Part shown: piece by piece, positions 17,494 to 27,414 of the stretch
How positions within the stretch are numbered: position 1 is the stretch's first letter
Layout of the letters: each line of letters begins with the position of its first letter
DNA from: Peribacillus cavernae
GTDB lineage: Bacteria > Bacillota > Bacilli > Bacillales > DSM-1321
Direction: 5' to 3'
DNA: 64,000 nucleotides
Assembly (NCBI RefSeq): GCF_003989135.1
Contig: NZ_RYZZ01000016.1
Span: forward strand, 1-64,000
Position numbers and translations under genes: made by a program
The notes under the pieces: generated by a model
Databases searched by the model: none
Told to the model about the DNA's origin: nothing
The model's input: only the letters and a program-made list of their open reading frames with translations

Positions 17494-17874
17494 TTGACAT
17501 TATATATTTTATTGGTCATCTTGGCTGCAATCATTGCTTATTCCATATTTAACTGGGTTAGCCAGCGCAGAATAGCAAAGACGTTAAGCCAGGAAGAATT
17601 TGTGGCAGGGTATCGCAAAGCACAGCTGATAGATGTACGGGAACCGAACGAATTTGACGCGGGCCACATTTTAGGCGCGAGGAATATTCCTTTATCCCAG
17701 CTAAAAACCCGCCTGAAGGAGCTTCGTCAGGACAAGCCTGTCTATCTATACTGCCAGAGCGGACTGAGAAGCGGTAGAGCCGCGCAAATGCTGCACCGAA
17801 AAGGGTATAAGGAACTGTATCACCTAAAGGGCGGCTTTAAACAGTGGAGCGGTAAAATTAAAACGAAGAGCTAA
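17494..17874 (+). CDS. yqhL: Rhodanese-like membrane-anchored protein YqhL
   Basis: A 126-residue protein with one N-terminal membrane segment (residues 3-20) and a rhodanese domain (about 30-125). The active-site loop CQSGLRSGRAA has Cys87, and the DVREPNEFDAGHI motif is complete. It would bind or transfer sulfane sulfur at the membrane. The partner is unknown. The start is TTG with AAAGGGG upstream. It diverges from lipM and ends in a hairpin at 17872-17904. Confidence 0.9.
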   Translation: MTLYILLVILAAIIAYSIFNWVSQRRIAKTLSQEEFVAGYRKAQLIDVREPNEFDAGHILGARNIPLSQLKTRLKELRQDKPVYLYCQSGLRSGRAAQMLHRKGYKELYHLKGGFKQWSGKIKTKS

Positions 17875-17904
17875 AGAATCCATGCTTTATGGATTCCTTT
17901 TTTC
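17872..17904 (+). terminator. Terminator of yqhL
   Basis: AAGAATCCAT pairs with ATGGATTC, followed by CTTTTTT. It overlaps the yqhL stop codon. Confidence 0.8.
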
Positions 17905-17960
17905 TTCATATATCCATTCTGCTGACTAAAACTAAGTTCATTGAATCGCTAGAGCGCCTA

Positions 17961-18006
17961 AAAAAATCCCTGCCAATTTTCATCAATTGGCAGGGATTTT
18001 TGATTA
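17961..18006 (-). terminator. Terminator of the glycine cleavage operon
   Basis: AAAAATCCCTGCCAATT pairs with AATTGGCAGGGATTTTT across a short loop. T runs lie on both strands. Confidence 0.85.
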
Positions 18007-18018
18007 TTGATAGTCTTT

Positions 18019-19476
18019 CTATGCCTGATAACGAAGCACAGGCTTCCTCGCTGCAAGCGTTTCATCCAGGCGTTTGATCACTGTTGTATGCGGTGCCTCC
18101 TGGACGATTTCCGGAGTTTCTTCTGCTTCTTTGGCAATCTGGATCATCGCCTCAATGAAGGCATCCAATGTTTCCTTTGATTCCGTTTCTGTCGGCTCAA
18201 TCATCATGCATTCCTCGACATTCAGCGGGAAATAGATGGTAGGCGGATGATAGCCGAAATCGAGCAGCCTTTTGGCAATATCGAGCGTACGAACACCAAG
18301 TTTCTTTTGTCGCTTGCCGCTTAAGACGAATTCGTGCTTGCAATGTCTGTCAAATGGAAGATCGTAGAAAGGCGCCAATCTCCTCATCATATAATTAGCA
18401 TTAATAACGGCATTTTCCGTTACCGCCTTCAAACCGTCCGGACCCATGGATCGGATGTACGTATAAGCGCGCACGTTGATGCCAAAGTTGCCGTAATACG
18501 GCTTCACGCGGCCGATAGACTCCGGCCTGTCATAATCAAGGAAAAACGTGCCGTCCTTCTCAGCCACCAATGGTTTTGGAAGGAAACGAATCAATTCGCT
18601 TTTCACACCTACTGGCCCAGATCCTGGACCGCCGCCGCCATGCGGACCGGTAAATGTTTTATGAAGGTTTAAATGGACCACGTCAAAGCCCATGTCCCCT
18701 GGGCGGGCTTTGGATAGTACAGCGTTCAGGTTGGCGCCGTCATAATAGAGCTTCCCGCCTGCACTGTGGATAATCTCAGCCATTTCCAATATGTTTTCTT
18801 CAAATAAACCTAGTGTATTTGGATTTGTCAGCATCAGGGCTGCCGTGTCAGGTCCGACTACCCGCTTTAGATCCTCAAGGTCAACAAGGCCGTATTCATT
18901 TGATTTAACCGTAACTGTCTCAAAACCAGCCACCGTTGCCGATGCCGGATTCGTACCGTGGGCAGAATCAGGGACAATGACCTTGGTACGGGCAGAGTCA
19001 CCATTTGCTTCATGGAAGGCACGGATCATCATCAGCCCCGTCCATTCGCCATGCGCGCCTGCTGCAGGCTGCAATGTCACCTGGTCCATGCCGGTAATTT
19101 CAATTAAATGCTCCTGAAGGTCATACATTAGCTCTAGGGCTCCCTGGACAACAGCTTCATCCTGGTATGGGTGAATATGGGCAAAACCATTTATGCGGGC
19201 CACATTTTCATTGATTTTCGGATTATATTTCATCGTACAGGAACCAAGGGGATAAAAACCGGAATCAACACCATGGTTACGGTGAGAAAGAGCCGTATAA
19301 TGGCGCATAATATCCAACTCCGATACTTCAGGAAGCTCGGCAGCTTCCTCACGGATATATTCAGCCGGAAGAATGTCTTCAATGGAAACAGCTTCTACAT
19401 CCATTTCAGGCAGGCTGAAGCCAATCCGACCCGGTGTGCTGATTTCGAAAATTAGTGATTGATCTTGGTTATTCAT
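18019..19476 (-). CDS. gcvPB: Glycine dehydrogenase (decarboxylating) subunit 2
   Basis: A 485-residue PLP-dependent P-protein subunit. With GcvPA it decarboxylates glycine and passes the aminomethyl group to lipoyl-GcvH. The PLP lysine lies in [18 protein letters not shown], and the upstream sequence [12 protein letters not shown] is typical. The in-frame ATG at 19509 has no site; GGGGG lies about 7 bases before the ATG at 19476. That start overlaps the end of gcvPA by 8 bases, consistent with translational coupling of the two subunits. Confidence 0.95.
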   Translation of the reverse strand: MNNQDQSLIFEISTPGRIGFSLPEMDVEAVSIEDILPAEYIREEAAELPEVSELDIMRHYTALSHRNHGVDSGFYPLGSCTMKYNPKINENVARINGFAHIHPYQDEAVVQGALELMYDLQEHLIEITGMDQVTLQPAAGAHGEWTGLMMIRAFHEANGDSARTKVIVPDSAHGTNPASATVAGFETVTVKSNEYGLVDLEDLKRVVGPDTAALMLTNPNTLGLFEENILEMAEIIHSAGGKLYYDGANLNAVLSKARPGDMGFDVVHLNLHKTFTGPHGGGGPGSGPVGVKSELIRFLPKPLVAEKDGTFFLDYDRPESIGRVKPYYGNFGINVRAYTYIRSMGPDGLKAVTENAVINANYMMRRLAPFYDLPFDRHCKHEFVLSGKRQKKLGVRTLDIAKRLLDFGYHPPTIYFPLNVEECMMIEPTETESKETLDAFIEAMIQIAKEAEETPEIVQEAPHTTVIKRLDETLAARKPVLRYQA

Positions 19477-20815
19477 GGCTATCCCCCAATTCCTGCACAA
19501 ATGCATCAATTTCGTCTTTCGTCCGCAGTTCGGTAACCGCTACAAGCATATGGTCCTCAAGCTCTGGATAAACACGGCCTAAATCGAAGCCCCCAATGAT
19601 ATCTTTTTGGAACAGCCTGTCATTGACAGTTTTATAGGCAGCGGGAAGCTTTATTACAAATTCATTAAATGTCGGTCCGTCAAAGACAGCTTCTATTCCT
19701 TTTTCCTGTAATGACTTCTTTGCATAATGTGCTTTTTGAATATTGCGGATTGCCATCTCCTTGACACCTGTTTTCCCAAGGGCTGTCATCGCGACGGAGG
19801 CTGCGAGGGCATTCAATGCCTGATTCGAGCAAATATTGGAAGTCGCTTTATCACGGCGGATATGCTGTTCGCGGGCCTGCAATGTCAGAACAAAGCCGCG
19901 CTTACCGTTGTCATCGACCGTCTGTCCTACCAGCCTTCCCGGCACTTTCCTCACTAATTTGTTGGTGACCGCAAAATATCCGCAGTGCGGTCCGCCAAAA
20001 GCTGCAGGAATCCCAAAGACTTGAGCATCCCCGGCCACGATATCAGCTCCGAGTTTTCCTGGAGGGGTTAGCGCTCCGAGTGCCAGCGGATTGCTTGAAA
20101 CAATGAACATCGCTTTGTGGGCGTGAACAATTTCCTCAATTTCTTTCAATGGCTCAACCCGGCCAAAAAAGTTTGGATACTGCACGACAACACCGGCAAT
20201 ATCCTCACTGATTAATTCCTTTAGCGCAGCAGTATCTGTAATTCCATCCTTATAAGGAACCTCAATAACGTCTACATAATGTCCCTTTGCATATGTGTTG
20301 ATTACGTCTCGGCTTTCCGGATGGACTGCGCTTGAAAGCAAGATCTTTTTTCTGCGTGTCTGGCCCGTGCTAAGCATCGCAGCTTCTGCGAGCGCCGTCC
20401 CGCCATCGTACATCGATGAATTGGCAACATCCATGCCGGTCAATTCACAGATCATCGTCTGAAATTCAAAGATTGCTTGAAGCTCTCCCTGGGAAATTTC
20501 AGGCTGATACGGGGTGTAAGCCGTATAAAATTCAGAACGGGAAATGACATGGTCGACGATAATCGGTGTGTAATGGTCATAAACACCGGCGCCAAGGAAA
20601 GAGGCATAGCTTTTTAGATCGGCATTTTTTGCTGCTAATCGTGTAAGTTCCTTTAATAAGGAAGATTCTGATTTTGCAGGTTTAATCTTGTATTCTCCCT
20701 TAAACCTGACACTTTCAGGTATATCATGGAAAAGTTCATCAACGGTTGAGACACCGATATCAGAAAGCATCTCTTTTTTGTCTTGTTCTGTCATCGGTAA
20801 GTAGCGATGTTTCAT
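19469..20815 (-). CDS. gcvPA: Glycine dehydrogenase (decarboxylating) subunit 1
   Basis: A 448-residue N-terminal half of the split P-protein, a catalytically silent PLP-fold partner of GcvPB as in other Firmicutes. The N-terminal [17 protein letters not shown] and the [14 protein letters not shown] block ([10 protein letters not shown]) are typical. It is the second gene of the gcvT-gcvPA-gcvPB operon, 18 bases after gcvT. Confidence 0.95.
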   Translation of the reverse strand: MKHRYLPMTEQDKKEMLSDIGVSTVDELFHDIPESVRFKGEYKIKPAKSESSLLKELTRLAAKNADLKSYASFLGAGVYDHYTPIIVDHVISRSEFYTAYTPYQPEISQGELQAIFEFQTMICELTGMDVANSSMYDGGTALAEAAMLSTGQTRRKKILLSSAVHPESRDVINTYAKGHYVDVIEVPYKDGITDTAALKELISEDIAGVVVQYPNFFGRVEPLKEIEEIVHAHKAMFIVSSNPLALGALTPPGKLGADIVAGDAQVFGIPAAFGGPHCGYFAVTNKLVRKVPGRLVGQTVDDNGKRGFVLTLQAREQHIRRDKATSNICSNQALNALAASVAMTALGKTGVKEMAIRNIQKAHYAKKSLQEKGIEAVFDGPTFNEFVIKLPAAYKTVNDRLFQKDIIGGFDLGRVYPELEDHMLVAVTELRTKDEIDAFVQELGDSHE

Positions 20816-20833
20816 TTGGATTACCCTTCCCCT

Positions 20834-21940
20834 CTATTTTTTGGCCCTTTTGTAAAATGGTGTGGCAGCAACTTTCGCTTTTATTCGTTTGGAGCGGATT
20901 TCTACTTCTACCTCCGCGCCAATTTCTGTATACTCTTTTTTCAGAATAGCGAGCCCGACATTTTTCTTTAACGTAGGTGATTGGGTCCCGGTCGTCACCT
21001 CACCGATCAATTCTCCGTCCGCATAAACCGGATATCCGTGACGCGGGATGCCGCGGTCGATCATTTCGATGCCGACGATTTTACGGGGTGCGCCTTTTTC
21101 TTTTTGCTCAGAAAGTACCGCTTTCCCGAAAAAATCAGCCTCTTTATCGGTCTTGACTGCAAAGCCAATACCAGCTTCTATCGGTGTAATATCAGGACTC
21201 AACTCTTGCCCGTAAAGAGCCAGATTCGCTTCAAAACGAAGCGTGTCGCGGGCTCCAAGGCCAATTGGCTGTATACCTTCTTCCTTTCCTGCTTCGAGCA
21301 GTTCTCTCCACAGCACGGGGCCATCCTCAGCTTTACAGTATATCTCGAACCCGTCTTCCCCGGTGTAGCCGGTTCGGGATACCAATGCATCTTTTCCATT
21401 CAAGTCTACGTTTTCTTTAAATGTGAAGAATTTGATTTCACTCAAATCAGTATTTTTAGACAATTTTTGCAGCACTTTTTCTGCTGCCGGTCCTTGAAGC
21501 GCCAGCTGGGCAATCTCAGATGAAATATTATTCAGCTCGACGTCCTCGACCACGTTTGTTTGGAGCCAATTATAATCTTTTTCTATATTGGCGGCATTAA
21601 CGACGAGAAGATAGTCTCCCTCGCTTTTTTTATATACAATTAAATCATCCACAGTGCCGCCATTTTCATAGCACATTGCGGTATACTGTGCACCGCCCGC
21701 CTTAAGTTTCAACACATCGTTTGTCAGCATTCTTTGCAGGAAAGCAATACTTTCCGGGCCTTTCACTTCTATTTCACCCATGTGCGAGACATCAAACAAA
21801 CCAACTTTTGTCCGTACTGTTTCATGTTCATCTTTGATGCCTGAAAACTGCACAGGCAGCTCCCAGCCCCCAAAATCAATGGTTTTGCCACCAGCTTCTC
21901 TGTATACTCCATGCAACGGCGTTCTTTTTAATTCAGACAA
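20834..21940 (-). CDS. gcvT: Aminomethyltransferase (glycine cleavage T protein)
   Basis: A 368-residue folate-dependent T protein that releases ammonia and makes methylene-THF from the GcvH-bound aminomethyl group. Motifs: [21 protein letters not shown] at the N-terminus, [15 protein letters not shown], and the folate region [14 protein letters not shown]. The frame is open upstream to 22168, but AGGGAGGG lies before the TTG at 21940 and the family starts here, so 21940 is used. The upstream open frame runs through the terminator and riboswitch. It is the first gene of the operon. Confidence 0.95.
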   Translation of the reverse strand: MSELKRTPLHGVYREAGGKTIDFGGWELPVQFSGIKDEHETVRTKVGLFDVSHMGEIEVKGPESIAFLQRMLTNDVLKLKAGGAQYTAMCYENGGTVDDLIVYKKSEGDYLLVVNAANIEKDYNWLQTNVVEDVELNNISSEIAQLALQGPAAEKVLQKLSKNTDLSEIKFFTFKENVDLNGKDALVSRTGYTGEDGFEIYCKAEDGPVLWRELLEAGKEEGIQPIGLGARDTLRFEANLALYGQELSPDITPIEAGIGFAVKTDKEADFFGKAVLSEQKEKGAPRKIVGIEMIDRGIPRHGYPVYADGELIGEVTTGTQSPTLKKNVGLAILKKEYTEIGAEVEVEIRSKRIKAKVAATPFYKRAKK

Positions 21941-22002
21941 TTCATTTTCCCTCCCTAACGATTCTTTTTCACTGGACTCAAGCCTTTTTACAATAAAAAC
22001 AT

Positions 22003-22050
22003 AAAAAAAAGGACAGAGAAGCTCCTTAAAAAAAGAGCTATTCTCTGTCC
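22003..22050 (-). terminator. Riboswitch expression-platform terminator
   Basis: GGACAGAGAA pairs with TTCTCTGTCC, with an inner GAGCT/AGCTC pair and eight T residues on the minus strand. It would be disrupted when glycine binds the aptamers. Confidence 0.85.
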
Positions 22051-22220
22051 TGGTACCTGAGAGTTTACCTGTGTTAGGTTTTCCCCTTTGGTGGTCCCGT
22101 TCACAACCTGTGTCCGGACGCTCTCCAGAGTCGCGTCGAGCAAGGGTTCTTTTGCCTGAGAGATTCACTTTCCAGCTTGCTCCTTCGGCGCTACATTTGT
22201 AGTCTCTCCCCTTGCCTTCA
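22046..22220 (-). promoter_or_regulatory. Tandem glycine riboswitch
   Basis: In gene direction aptamer 1 contains GCGCCGAAGGAGCAAG and TGAATCTCTCAGGCAAAAG. Aptamer 2 contains CGGGACCACCAAAGGGGAAA and TAAACTCTCAGGTACCAGGACAGAG. The two repeated CTCTCAGG-AAAG/ACAG blocks are the family hallmark. It acts as an on-switch, allowing gcvT-gcvPA-gcvPB transcription when glycine is high. Confidence 0.93.
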
Positions 22221-22645
22221 TCCGCTTATAAGAGTGTTAGTTGTGGCCCACAGGATGTGGGTTACACAGACGTTGCCACACGATGCGGCGGTATATTAGT
22301 GTGTGTGTTCCTTGCTTAAGGGCTTTAGGTGCAGTTAGTCACCTCAAGCCTTGCTTCTTTGATTTCTCTTAGCCTAGAAATGGGTTCTTACTGTACGTTA
22401 AAGCGGGATAATTACCAATATATTGGTCATACTAAGAAAAGCGCAAGCGCCTGTGATCAAATGCAACCAAATCTACTCTCATCCTACATTAAGGTTTATT
22501 TTTCTGCAATCCTTTTTATAAGAAAACGAGAAAAAACTGATAGTTATACAGAAAACTATTAATTAACGTTCGTCTTTTAAGGGGATAAAGACCTTTTTTA
22601 TCTGATTTTACTCCGTTTTTTCCTTTAAACCATGGAGGTGGCATC
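22221..22645. other. Intergenic with hairpin-rich degenerate repeat
   Basis: No gene is seen. The segment 22245-22330 holds CCCACAGGATGTGGG and GCCACACGATGCGGCGG, which recall the CGCCACAGGACGTGGCG modules of the 300-bp element, and a GGTGCAGTTAGTCACC stem. A GAAAAGCGCAAGCGCC copy stands alone at 22437-22453. This may be an eroded copy of the element. Confidence 0.45.
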
Positions 22646-24334
22646 ATGAAGATTAATATAACGTTTGATACAGCATGGGAAGAAGAATTCTTACATAGAG
22701 CCGAAGAAGATGGGCCGTGGGCAAACTGGGAGTTATTTAAGCTTGCCGTACAAATAGACGAATATCTGGTCATCCCTGATTTTGAAGGTTTGCAGGCCCC
22801 GAAACATCTCCCTCAGCTAAAGCCTCTTCCCCATCAGTTAGAAACCGCAAAACAGGTTGTTGAAAACATGAATGGGAAAGCAATTCTTGCCGATGAAGTG
22901 GGACTTGGCAAAACGATTGAAGCGGGCTTGATTCTTAAAGAATATATGATTCGCGGCCTTGTAAAAAAGGTGTTGATTCTGGTTCCTGCATCACTGGTCA
23001 CACAATGGGCCTTTGAGCTTAACACAAAGTTTCATATTCCCGCTGTCGTGCAGCGAAAGAGCTATGTTTGGGATTCCTGCGACTGCATCGTTTCATCAAT
23101 CGATACAGCGAAAAGAGATCCCCACCGGGAGATTATTTTCAATCAGGAATACGATTTGATCATCATTGACGAAGCTCATAAACTGAAAAACAATAAGACA
23201 AAAAACTATCAATTTGCCCAAAGTTTAAAAAAGAAATTCTGTTTGCTCCTTACGGCTACACCTATCCAAAACAAAGCCGAGGAAATTTTCCACCTCGTTT
23301 CCCTGCTGAAGCCGGGACATCTCGGTAACGCGGCATTATTTTCGGAAAAATTCAAGGGAAAAGGCAGGGGCATTAATGATGACCAGCATTTAAAAGAGCT
23401 CGTTAATACGGTGATGATTCGGAACAGAAGAGGGGATACTGGGATTGAATGGACGAAGAGAATTGTCGAAACGATTATTATTGAATTTTCGCCAACCGAA
23501 CAAGCGCTTTATGATGCCATATCACAGTTCAAACCTGCTTCTGCTGACGGCGTAGGTAGCTCTTTTTCGGCACTTACTTTGCAAAGGGAAGCTTGCAGCA
23601 GCCGGGAAGCCGTTTATTATACGCTTAAAAACATGAGGGAAAAAAATGAAAACCCTGCACAGCCATTTTTGGACGTGCTTGATCATTTGTCGGTAAAGGT
23701 GAATGAGGTGGAGCGAAATTCGAAAGCCGAAAAGGCATTGGAGCTGATCAAGAAAATCGATGATAAGGTGATCATCTTTACGGAATACCGCGCCACCCAA
23801 CTGTATTTACAATGGTATTTAAAACAGCACGGGATCACTTCGGTACCGTTCCGCGGCGGCTTCAAACGCGGGAAGAAGGATTGGATGAAAGAACTATTCC
23901 AGAAGCATACCCAGGTCCTGATTGCTACAGAAGCTGGCGGTGAAGGGATTAACCTGCAATTTTGCCATCATTTAATAAATTTTGATTTACCATGGAATCC
24001 GATGAGGCTTGAACAGCGGATTGGACGTGTCCATCGTTTGGGCCAGGAGGAAGACGTCAAAATCTATAATTTCGCAACGAAAAATACGGTGGAAGAGCAT
24101 ATATTGAAGTTATTATACGAAAAGATCAACCTGTTTGAAAAAGTAATCGGTGAGTTGGATGATATTTTAACCAAGCTCGATATTGGAAATATCGAGGAGT
24201 ATTTGATCGATGTGGTTGGTGCATCGAGAAGTGAAGGAGAAATGAAAATTAAGATGGATAGCTTATCATCGCTGATCCAGTTTGCCGAGGACATGAAGGA
24301 GGAAGAGAGCCGTGCAGCAACAGGAAATTCATAA
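22646..24334 (+). CDS. yqhH: SNF2-family helicase YqhH
   Basis: A 562-residue SNF2-type ATPase. Helicase motifs are visible in order: Q-like PHQLETA, I (DEVGLGKTIEAG, about residues 87-98), II (DEAH), III (TATPIQN), V (EAGGEGINLQ) and VI (QRIGRVHRLGQ). It would translocate on double-stranded nucleic acid and remodel protein complexes; its role in bacilli is not settled, though RapA-like polymerase recycling is possible. GGAGGTG precedes the ATG. It overlaps yqhG by 23 bases, so the two are coupled. Confidence 0.92.
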   Translation: MKINITFDTAWEEEFLHRAEEDGPWANWELFKLAVQIDEYLVIPDFEGLQAPKHLPQLKPLPHQLETAKQVVENMNGKAILADEVGLGKTIEAGLILKEYMIRGLVKKVLILVPASLVTQWAFELNTKFHIPAVVQRKSYVWDSCDCIVSSIDTAKRDPHREIIFNQEYDLIIIDEAHKLKNNKTKNYQFAQSLKKKFCLLLTATPIQNKAEEIFHLVSLLKPGHLGNAALFSEKFKGKGRGINDDQHLKELVNTVMIRNRRGDTGIEWTKRIVETIIIEFSPTEQALYDAISQFKPASADGVGSSFSALTLQREACSSREAVYYTLKNMREKNENPAQPFLDVLDHLSVKVNEVERNSKAEKALELIKKIDDKVIIFTEYRATQLYLQWYLKQHGITSVPFRGGFKRGKKDWMKELFQKHTQVLIATEAGGEGINLQFCHHLINFDLPWNPMRLEQRIGRVHRLGQEEDVKIYNFATKNTVEEHILKLLYEKINLFEKVIGELDDILTKLDIGNIEEYLIDVVGASRSEGEMKIKMDSLSSLIQFAEDMKEEESRAATGNS

Positions 24335-25106
24335 CTTTTTGATCACATATTTTCAATCTAATAACTGTGAAGTCGTTGAAAACCAACCCGGTTATCTCGC
24401 TGTCCAGCTCACTGTCCAAATGGATAAGGAATTGATGAACCGTCCGTTTTACTGGCATTACCTTGAAAAAACGGGCGGGATTCCTAACCCAATGAGCTTG
24501 ACACTCATTACAGATCCGTTAAAAGCACCAGAAGATCTGAAAGGCGAAAACATCCATTTCGGATCTCCAAGACTGCATCAAATATTTCAATCTACAAAGA
24601 AACTGGCTGGCTTTATCAGACTGTACGAAGATACAAAATCATATTCGACAGGTCAGTATCCGCTATATCCATGGCTATGCCTGAATGTGAAGGTGTCATA
24701 TCAATGCGACCGCAAAAAAGATGTCTTTATTTCCGCCGGGCTGAATCTGATATCCGGTGAGATTCTTGAGGATTTCCACCACAGGGTTCTTGCTTTGGAA
24801 GTAACACCAAAGATCCCCGACTTTTCGTTTACATTGTCGCCATTGATCATGCCAAAAAGCGGTTTGTCACGGCTGGATACCTTTATCCGCCGGACATTCG
24901 AAGGCGATGATCATTCCTGGGCTGAAGAAGCGGTAAAAAGATGGGATAATGACTTGGAGCTGCTCGAACATTTTTATGAAGATATGGAAGAAAAAAGCGA
25001 GAGCTACTATACGGAAAAGAAAGCGCTGCGTGCGCAATATGAACCGAAAATCGATATCTCTGTTGTGAACGGCGGACTTTTTTATCTCACTGATAAAGCG
25101 GTATAA
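24312..25106 (+). CDS. yqhG: YqhG family protein
   Basis: A 264-residue soluble protein of the YqhG family, found in bacilli directly after the YqhH helicase. There are no catalytic motifs; the C-terminal third is acidic and likely helical (ELLEHFYEDMEEKSESYYTEKK). The overlap with yqhH and its GTG start inside that gene behind AAGGAGGAAG suggest a stable partnership with the helicase. The function is unknown. Confidence 0.88.
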   Translation: MQQQEIHNFLITYFQSNNCEVVENQPGYLAVQLTVQMDKELMNRPFYWHYLEKTGGIPNPMSLTLITDPLKAPEDLKGENIHFGSPRLHQIFQSTKKLAGFIRLYEDTKSYSTGQYPLYPWLCLNVKVSYQCDRKKDVFISAGLNLISGEILEDFHHRVLALEVTPKIPDFSFTLSPLIMPKSGLSRLDTFIRRTFEGDDHSWAEEAVKRWDNDLELLEHFYEDMEEKSESYYTEKKALRAQYEPKIDISVVNGGLFYLTDKAV

Positions 25107-25146
25107 ACAGAAGGTGTGATGATTGCAATATCCCCAGGTGAAAATG

Positions 25147-25185
25147 ACAAAAAGGCCCTGTCCGAAAGATAGGGCCTTTTCTCGA
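25147..25185 (+). terminator. Terminator of yqhH-yqhG
   Basis: AAAAGGCCCT pairs with AGGGCCTTTT around TGTCCGAAAGAT. Confidence 0.85.
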
Positions 25186-25242
25186 TGTATAGGAAACTAT
25201 AGATTGAATTTTATGTGATAACTTAAATTTGGTTATCTGCAT

Positions 25243-25543
25243 CCAGCTCCGACGTACAAGGATGTACTAGTGCCGACGTCGCCACAGGACGTGGCGGTTT
25301 TAGTCGGCCAGCGCCTAGCCCCGACGCACAGGGCGTGCTAGTGCCGACGAAGACATAAGGACGTGGCAATTTTAGTCGGCCTCGAGGTCATAAGCCAATC
25401 ATCTGATGGGGAGAAAACCGCTCCCCATCCAGCTGCTTGTCTTATGCTTGTCGGACTTGCGCATGGATGCGCTGACGTCGACGTTCGCCACAGGACGTGG
25501 CGGATCTTAGTCGATGTTCCTTTTTCAAGGCGCTTGCGCTTTT
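25243..25543 (-). repeat. 300-bp structured repeat element, copy 2
   Basis: Inverted relative to copy 1 at 92-385 but with the same modules in the same order: GAAAAGCGCAAGCGCC-like start (at 25543), CGCCACGTCCTGTGGCG, a long central hairpin (arms 25390-25413 and 25421-25445), the CCTTATGTCTTCGTCGGCAC module and the GGAGCTGGAT end. It holds one extra CGCCACAGGACGTGGCG module not found in copy 1. It lies between convergent yqhG and yqzE. Confidence 0.85.
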
Positions 25544-25550
25544 GTTCATG

Positions 25551-25727
25551 TTATCTTCTTTTAAACAGCATCATGATCGCAAACGGAAGGACCCCGAACC
25601 AGTTGCTCACGAACGGTTTTTTCAGCTTCTTCCTGTTTTCCCGCCGCAGCTTCCTTTCGTTTTTGGGTACATCCATATATTTGACAAATTGCTGGGTAAG
25701 AAACTTTATATAATCATTTGTAGACAT
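25551..25727 (-). CDS. yqzE: YqzE family protein
   Basis: A 58-residue protein beginning STNDYIKFLTQQFVKYMD, with a basic middle and a hydrophobic C-terminus (WFGVLPFAIMMLF) that may insert in the membrane. YqzE accompanies comG in bacilli and its function is unknown. GGGTGG lies 5 bases before the ATG at 25727, so the GTG at 25736 was not chosen. Confidence 0.85.
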   Translation of the reverse strand: MSTNDYIKFLTQQFVKYMDVPKNERKLRRENRKKLKKPFVSNWFGVLPFAIMMLFKRR

Positions 25728-25739
25728 ACATACCACCCA

Positions 25740-26258
25740 TTACATAGTATGTTCCATTTCTGTCTCATTTATTCGTTTTCGAATTTCTTTTACAACCTCA
25801 TCCATAGTCCTTCCTGTCGTGTCCACAACAATCGCTGCCTGTAAATACAGCGGCAGGCGTTCGCTAAACAGCCGATACAGGTCTTTTTTCCGCTCGCCGC
25901 TTAAGAGAGGCCGGGATTGATCATGCTCAAGTCTTATGGCGATTTCCTCGGGATTACAGTGCAAATACACCCAGTAACCATGTGCAGCCAGCCATTGCCG
26001 GTTTTCTCCCTTTATTACAATTCCGCCGCCCGTGGTTATGATGCAGTCTTCACGAGGCAGATCCTGCAGCATATTGCTTTCCATTTCCCTGAAAGCATGT
26101 TCCCCTTTATCGGCAAATATAGCCGTAATGGTTTGCCGCTGCTGCCGCTCGATTTCCTGATCTGTATCAAATACAGGCAAATCCATGGTTTTGCCGAGGG
26201 CCTCTCCGGCGGTTGTCTTTCCCGCTCCCATAAAGCCTGTCAAATAAATGCTCTTCAT
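25740..26258 (-). CDS. aroK: Shikimate kinase
   Basis: A 172-residue P-loop kinase that phosphorylates shikimate in the chorismate pathway. Walker A GFMGAGKTT is at residues 8-16, the shikimate-binding block DTDQEIERQQ follows, then FREMES, the TTGGG loop and the lid with RPLL. GGAG lies 8 bases before the ATG at 26258; the GTG at 26267 overlaps that site. It sits between comGG and yqzE in the same orientation. Confidence 0.92.
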   Translation of the reverse strand: MKSIYLTGFMGAGKTTAGEALGKTMDLPVFDTDQEIERQQRQTITAIFADKGEHAFREMESNMLQDLPREDCIITTGGGIVIKGENRQWLAAHGYWVYLHCNPEEIAIRLEHDQSRPLLSGERKKDLYRLFSERLPLYLQAAIVVDTTGRTMDEVVKEIRKRINETEMEHTM

Positions 26259-26273
26259 GCCTCTCACTCCGGA

Positions 26274-26654
26274 CTATTTTTCTATCCATTTTATCACTTT
26301 TTTTTGTGAAATGTCATAAAGAAACAGCGATTGGGCCTTCCTTTCCTCTTTCGTACTGCCGTACAACAACACCCCGATCACCTGCTCATCGGATTTGCTG
26401 AACTGATAATATACATCCCCTCCCGGATAAAAAAGGATTCCATCCTTTTCCACTACATTTTCATATGACCTAAGCTCAGCTGTTAAATCCTTTGCGGCCA
26501 AGCGAATCAGTTGTTCAAGAATCAACTTTTCTTCCGTTTCTTTATAAAAGGATTGATCAGAGTTGTACCTTTCGATTGTATATAAAGTAAAGGATAAAAA
26601 AACGGCTGCAATAATCATCACGATCGGATAAATTACACCTTTTTCATTTCTCAT
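26274..26654 (-). CDS. comGG: Competence pseudopilus protein ComGG
   Basis: A 126-residue minor pseudopilin-like protein with an N-terminal hydrophobic helix (YPIVMIIAAVFLSFTLYTI, residues 9-27) and no glycine-phenylalanine cleavage site, as usual for ComGG. It is the last gene of the comG operon, 3 bases after comGF. Short length and position give the call more than sequence. Confidence 0.85.
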   Translation of the reverse strand: MRNEKGVIYPIVMIIAAVFLSFTLYTIERYNSDQSFYKETEEKLILEQLIRLAAKDLTAELRSYENVVEKDGILFYPGGDVYYQFSKSDEQVIGVLLYGSTKEERKAQSLFLYDISQKKVIKWIEK

Positions 26655-26657
26655 CTC

Positions 26658-27092
26658 TCATCTCTCATCATCCGAAATGAAGGGCCGCAGTCTGTAATTA
26701 AACTGTTTCCCTTGTTTATCACTTATAGTGATTGTAACCACTTTTCCATCACTATTTACCCCGAAGCTTCCGACATTTTGCAGCATCAATTCATGTCCGG
26801 TACCATTCAAACGTCTCCGGACTTTATCCTGATACTGCTCAATTAATACAATATTATTTCCGACAGTGAGATATAGTTTATTATCTGATGCCTGCTGGCT
26901 GTTAGATTGCCAGACATCCTGCTTCAATTGATTGATAAATACCTCCCGTTCCCTTTGGTTTAAGCTGCTTTTTTCAGTGGCGTTTGTTTTCATAAGAGTG
27001 AATAGATTGAGCACAAAAGAGGAAATCACCATAAAAATAACCAGGGAAACAAGCATTTCCACCAACGTGAATCCATCACTTTTTCGCAGCAT
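26658..27092 (-). CDS. comGF: Competence minor pseudopilin ComGF
   Basis: A 144-residue minor pseudopilin. The type IV prepilin motif KSDG-FTLVEMLVSLVIF starts after a six- or seven-residue leader if translation begins at the ATG 27092; longer forms from 27107 or 27134 are possible. It would be cleaved by ComC and incorporated in the DNA-uptake pseudopilus. It overlaps comGE by 17 bases. Confidence 0.88.
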   Translation of the reverse strand: MLRKSDGFTLVEMLVSLVIFMVISSFVLNLFTLMKTNATEKSSLNQREREVFINQLKQDVWQSNSQQASDNKLYLTVGNNIVLIEQYQDKVRRRLNGTGHELMLQNVGSFGVNSDGKVVTITISDKQGKQFNYRLRPFISDDER

Positions 27093-27414
27093 CACAAATG
27101 ATTTCATCTCTTTGTCCGTAATTTTTATATTCAATACAACCCCTTGTCATCCCAGAAAAACCTTCCTCTGGTTTCCAGGTCAGCCGATAGGTCTGATCAT
27201 TAACCATAAACGTTTCATCCACTGGTTCACTTTCTCCCTCCATATATGCCTGTAGCTTCTCATATAATAAGTGATAGGCACCCATCCGCTGTATGGCGTT
27301 ATGCCGTTCGATCATAACCGTCTCAAGGATAGGCAGAATCGACAGTGCGACGAAGCAGCATATAAAAAAGGCCGCCAGCATCTCAACATAAATATAGCCT
27401 CTAGAGTTTTTCAA
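27076..27414 (-). CDS. comGE: Competence minor pseudopilin ComGE
   Basis: A 112-residue minor pseudopilin with leader MKNSRG followed by YIYVEMLAAFFICCF; Glu at +5 after the cleavage site is kept and Tyr replaces Phe at +1. It overlaps both neighbours, indicating translational coupling in the operon. Confidence 0.88.
   Translation of the reverse strand: MKNSRGYIYVEMLAAFFICCFVALSILPILETVMIERHNAIQRMGAYHLLYEKLQAYMEGESEPVDETFMVNDQTYRLTWKPEEGFSGMTRGCIEYKNYGQRDEIICDAAKK

Noticed and set aside
21941..22168. Extended N-terminus of GcvT
   Set aside because: The extra codons run through the riboswitch terminator and aptamer; the TTG at 21940 has the ribosome binding site.
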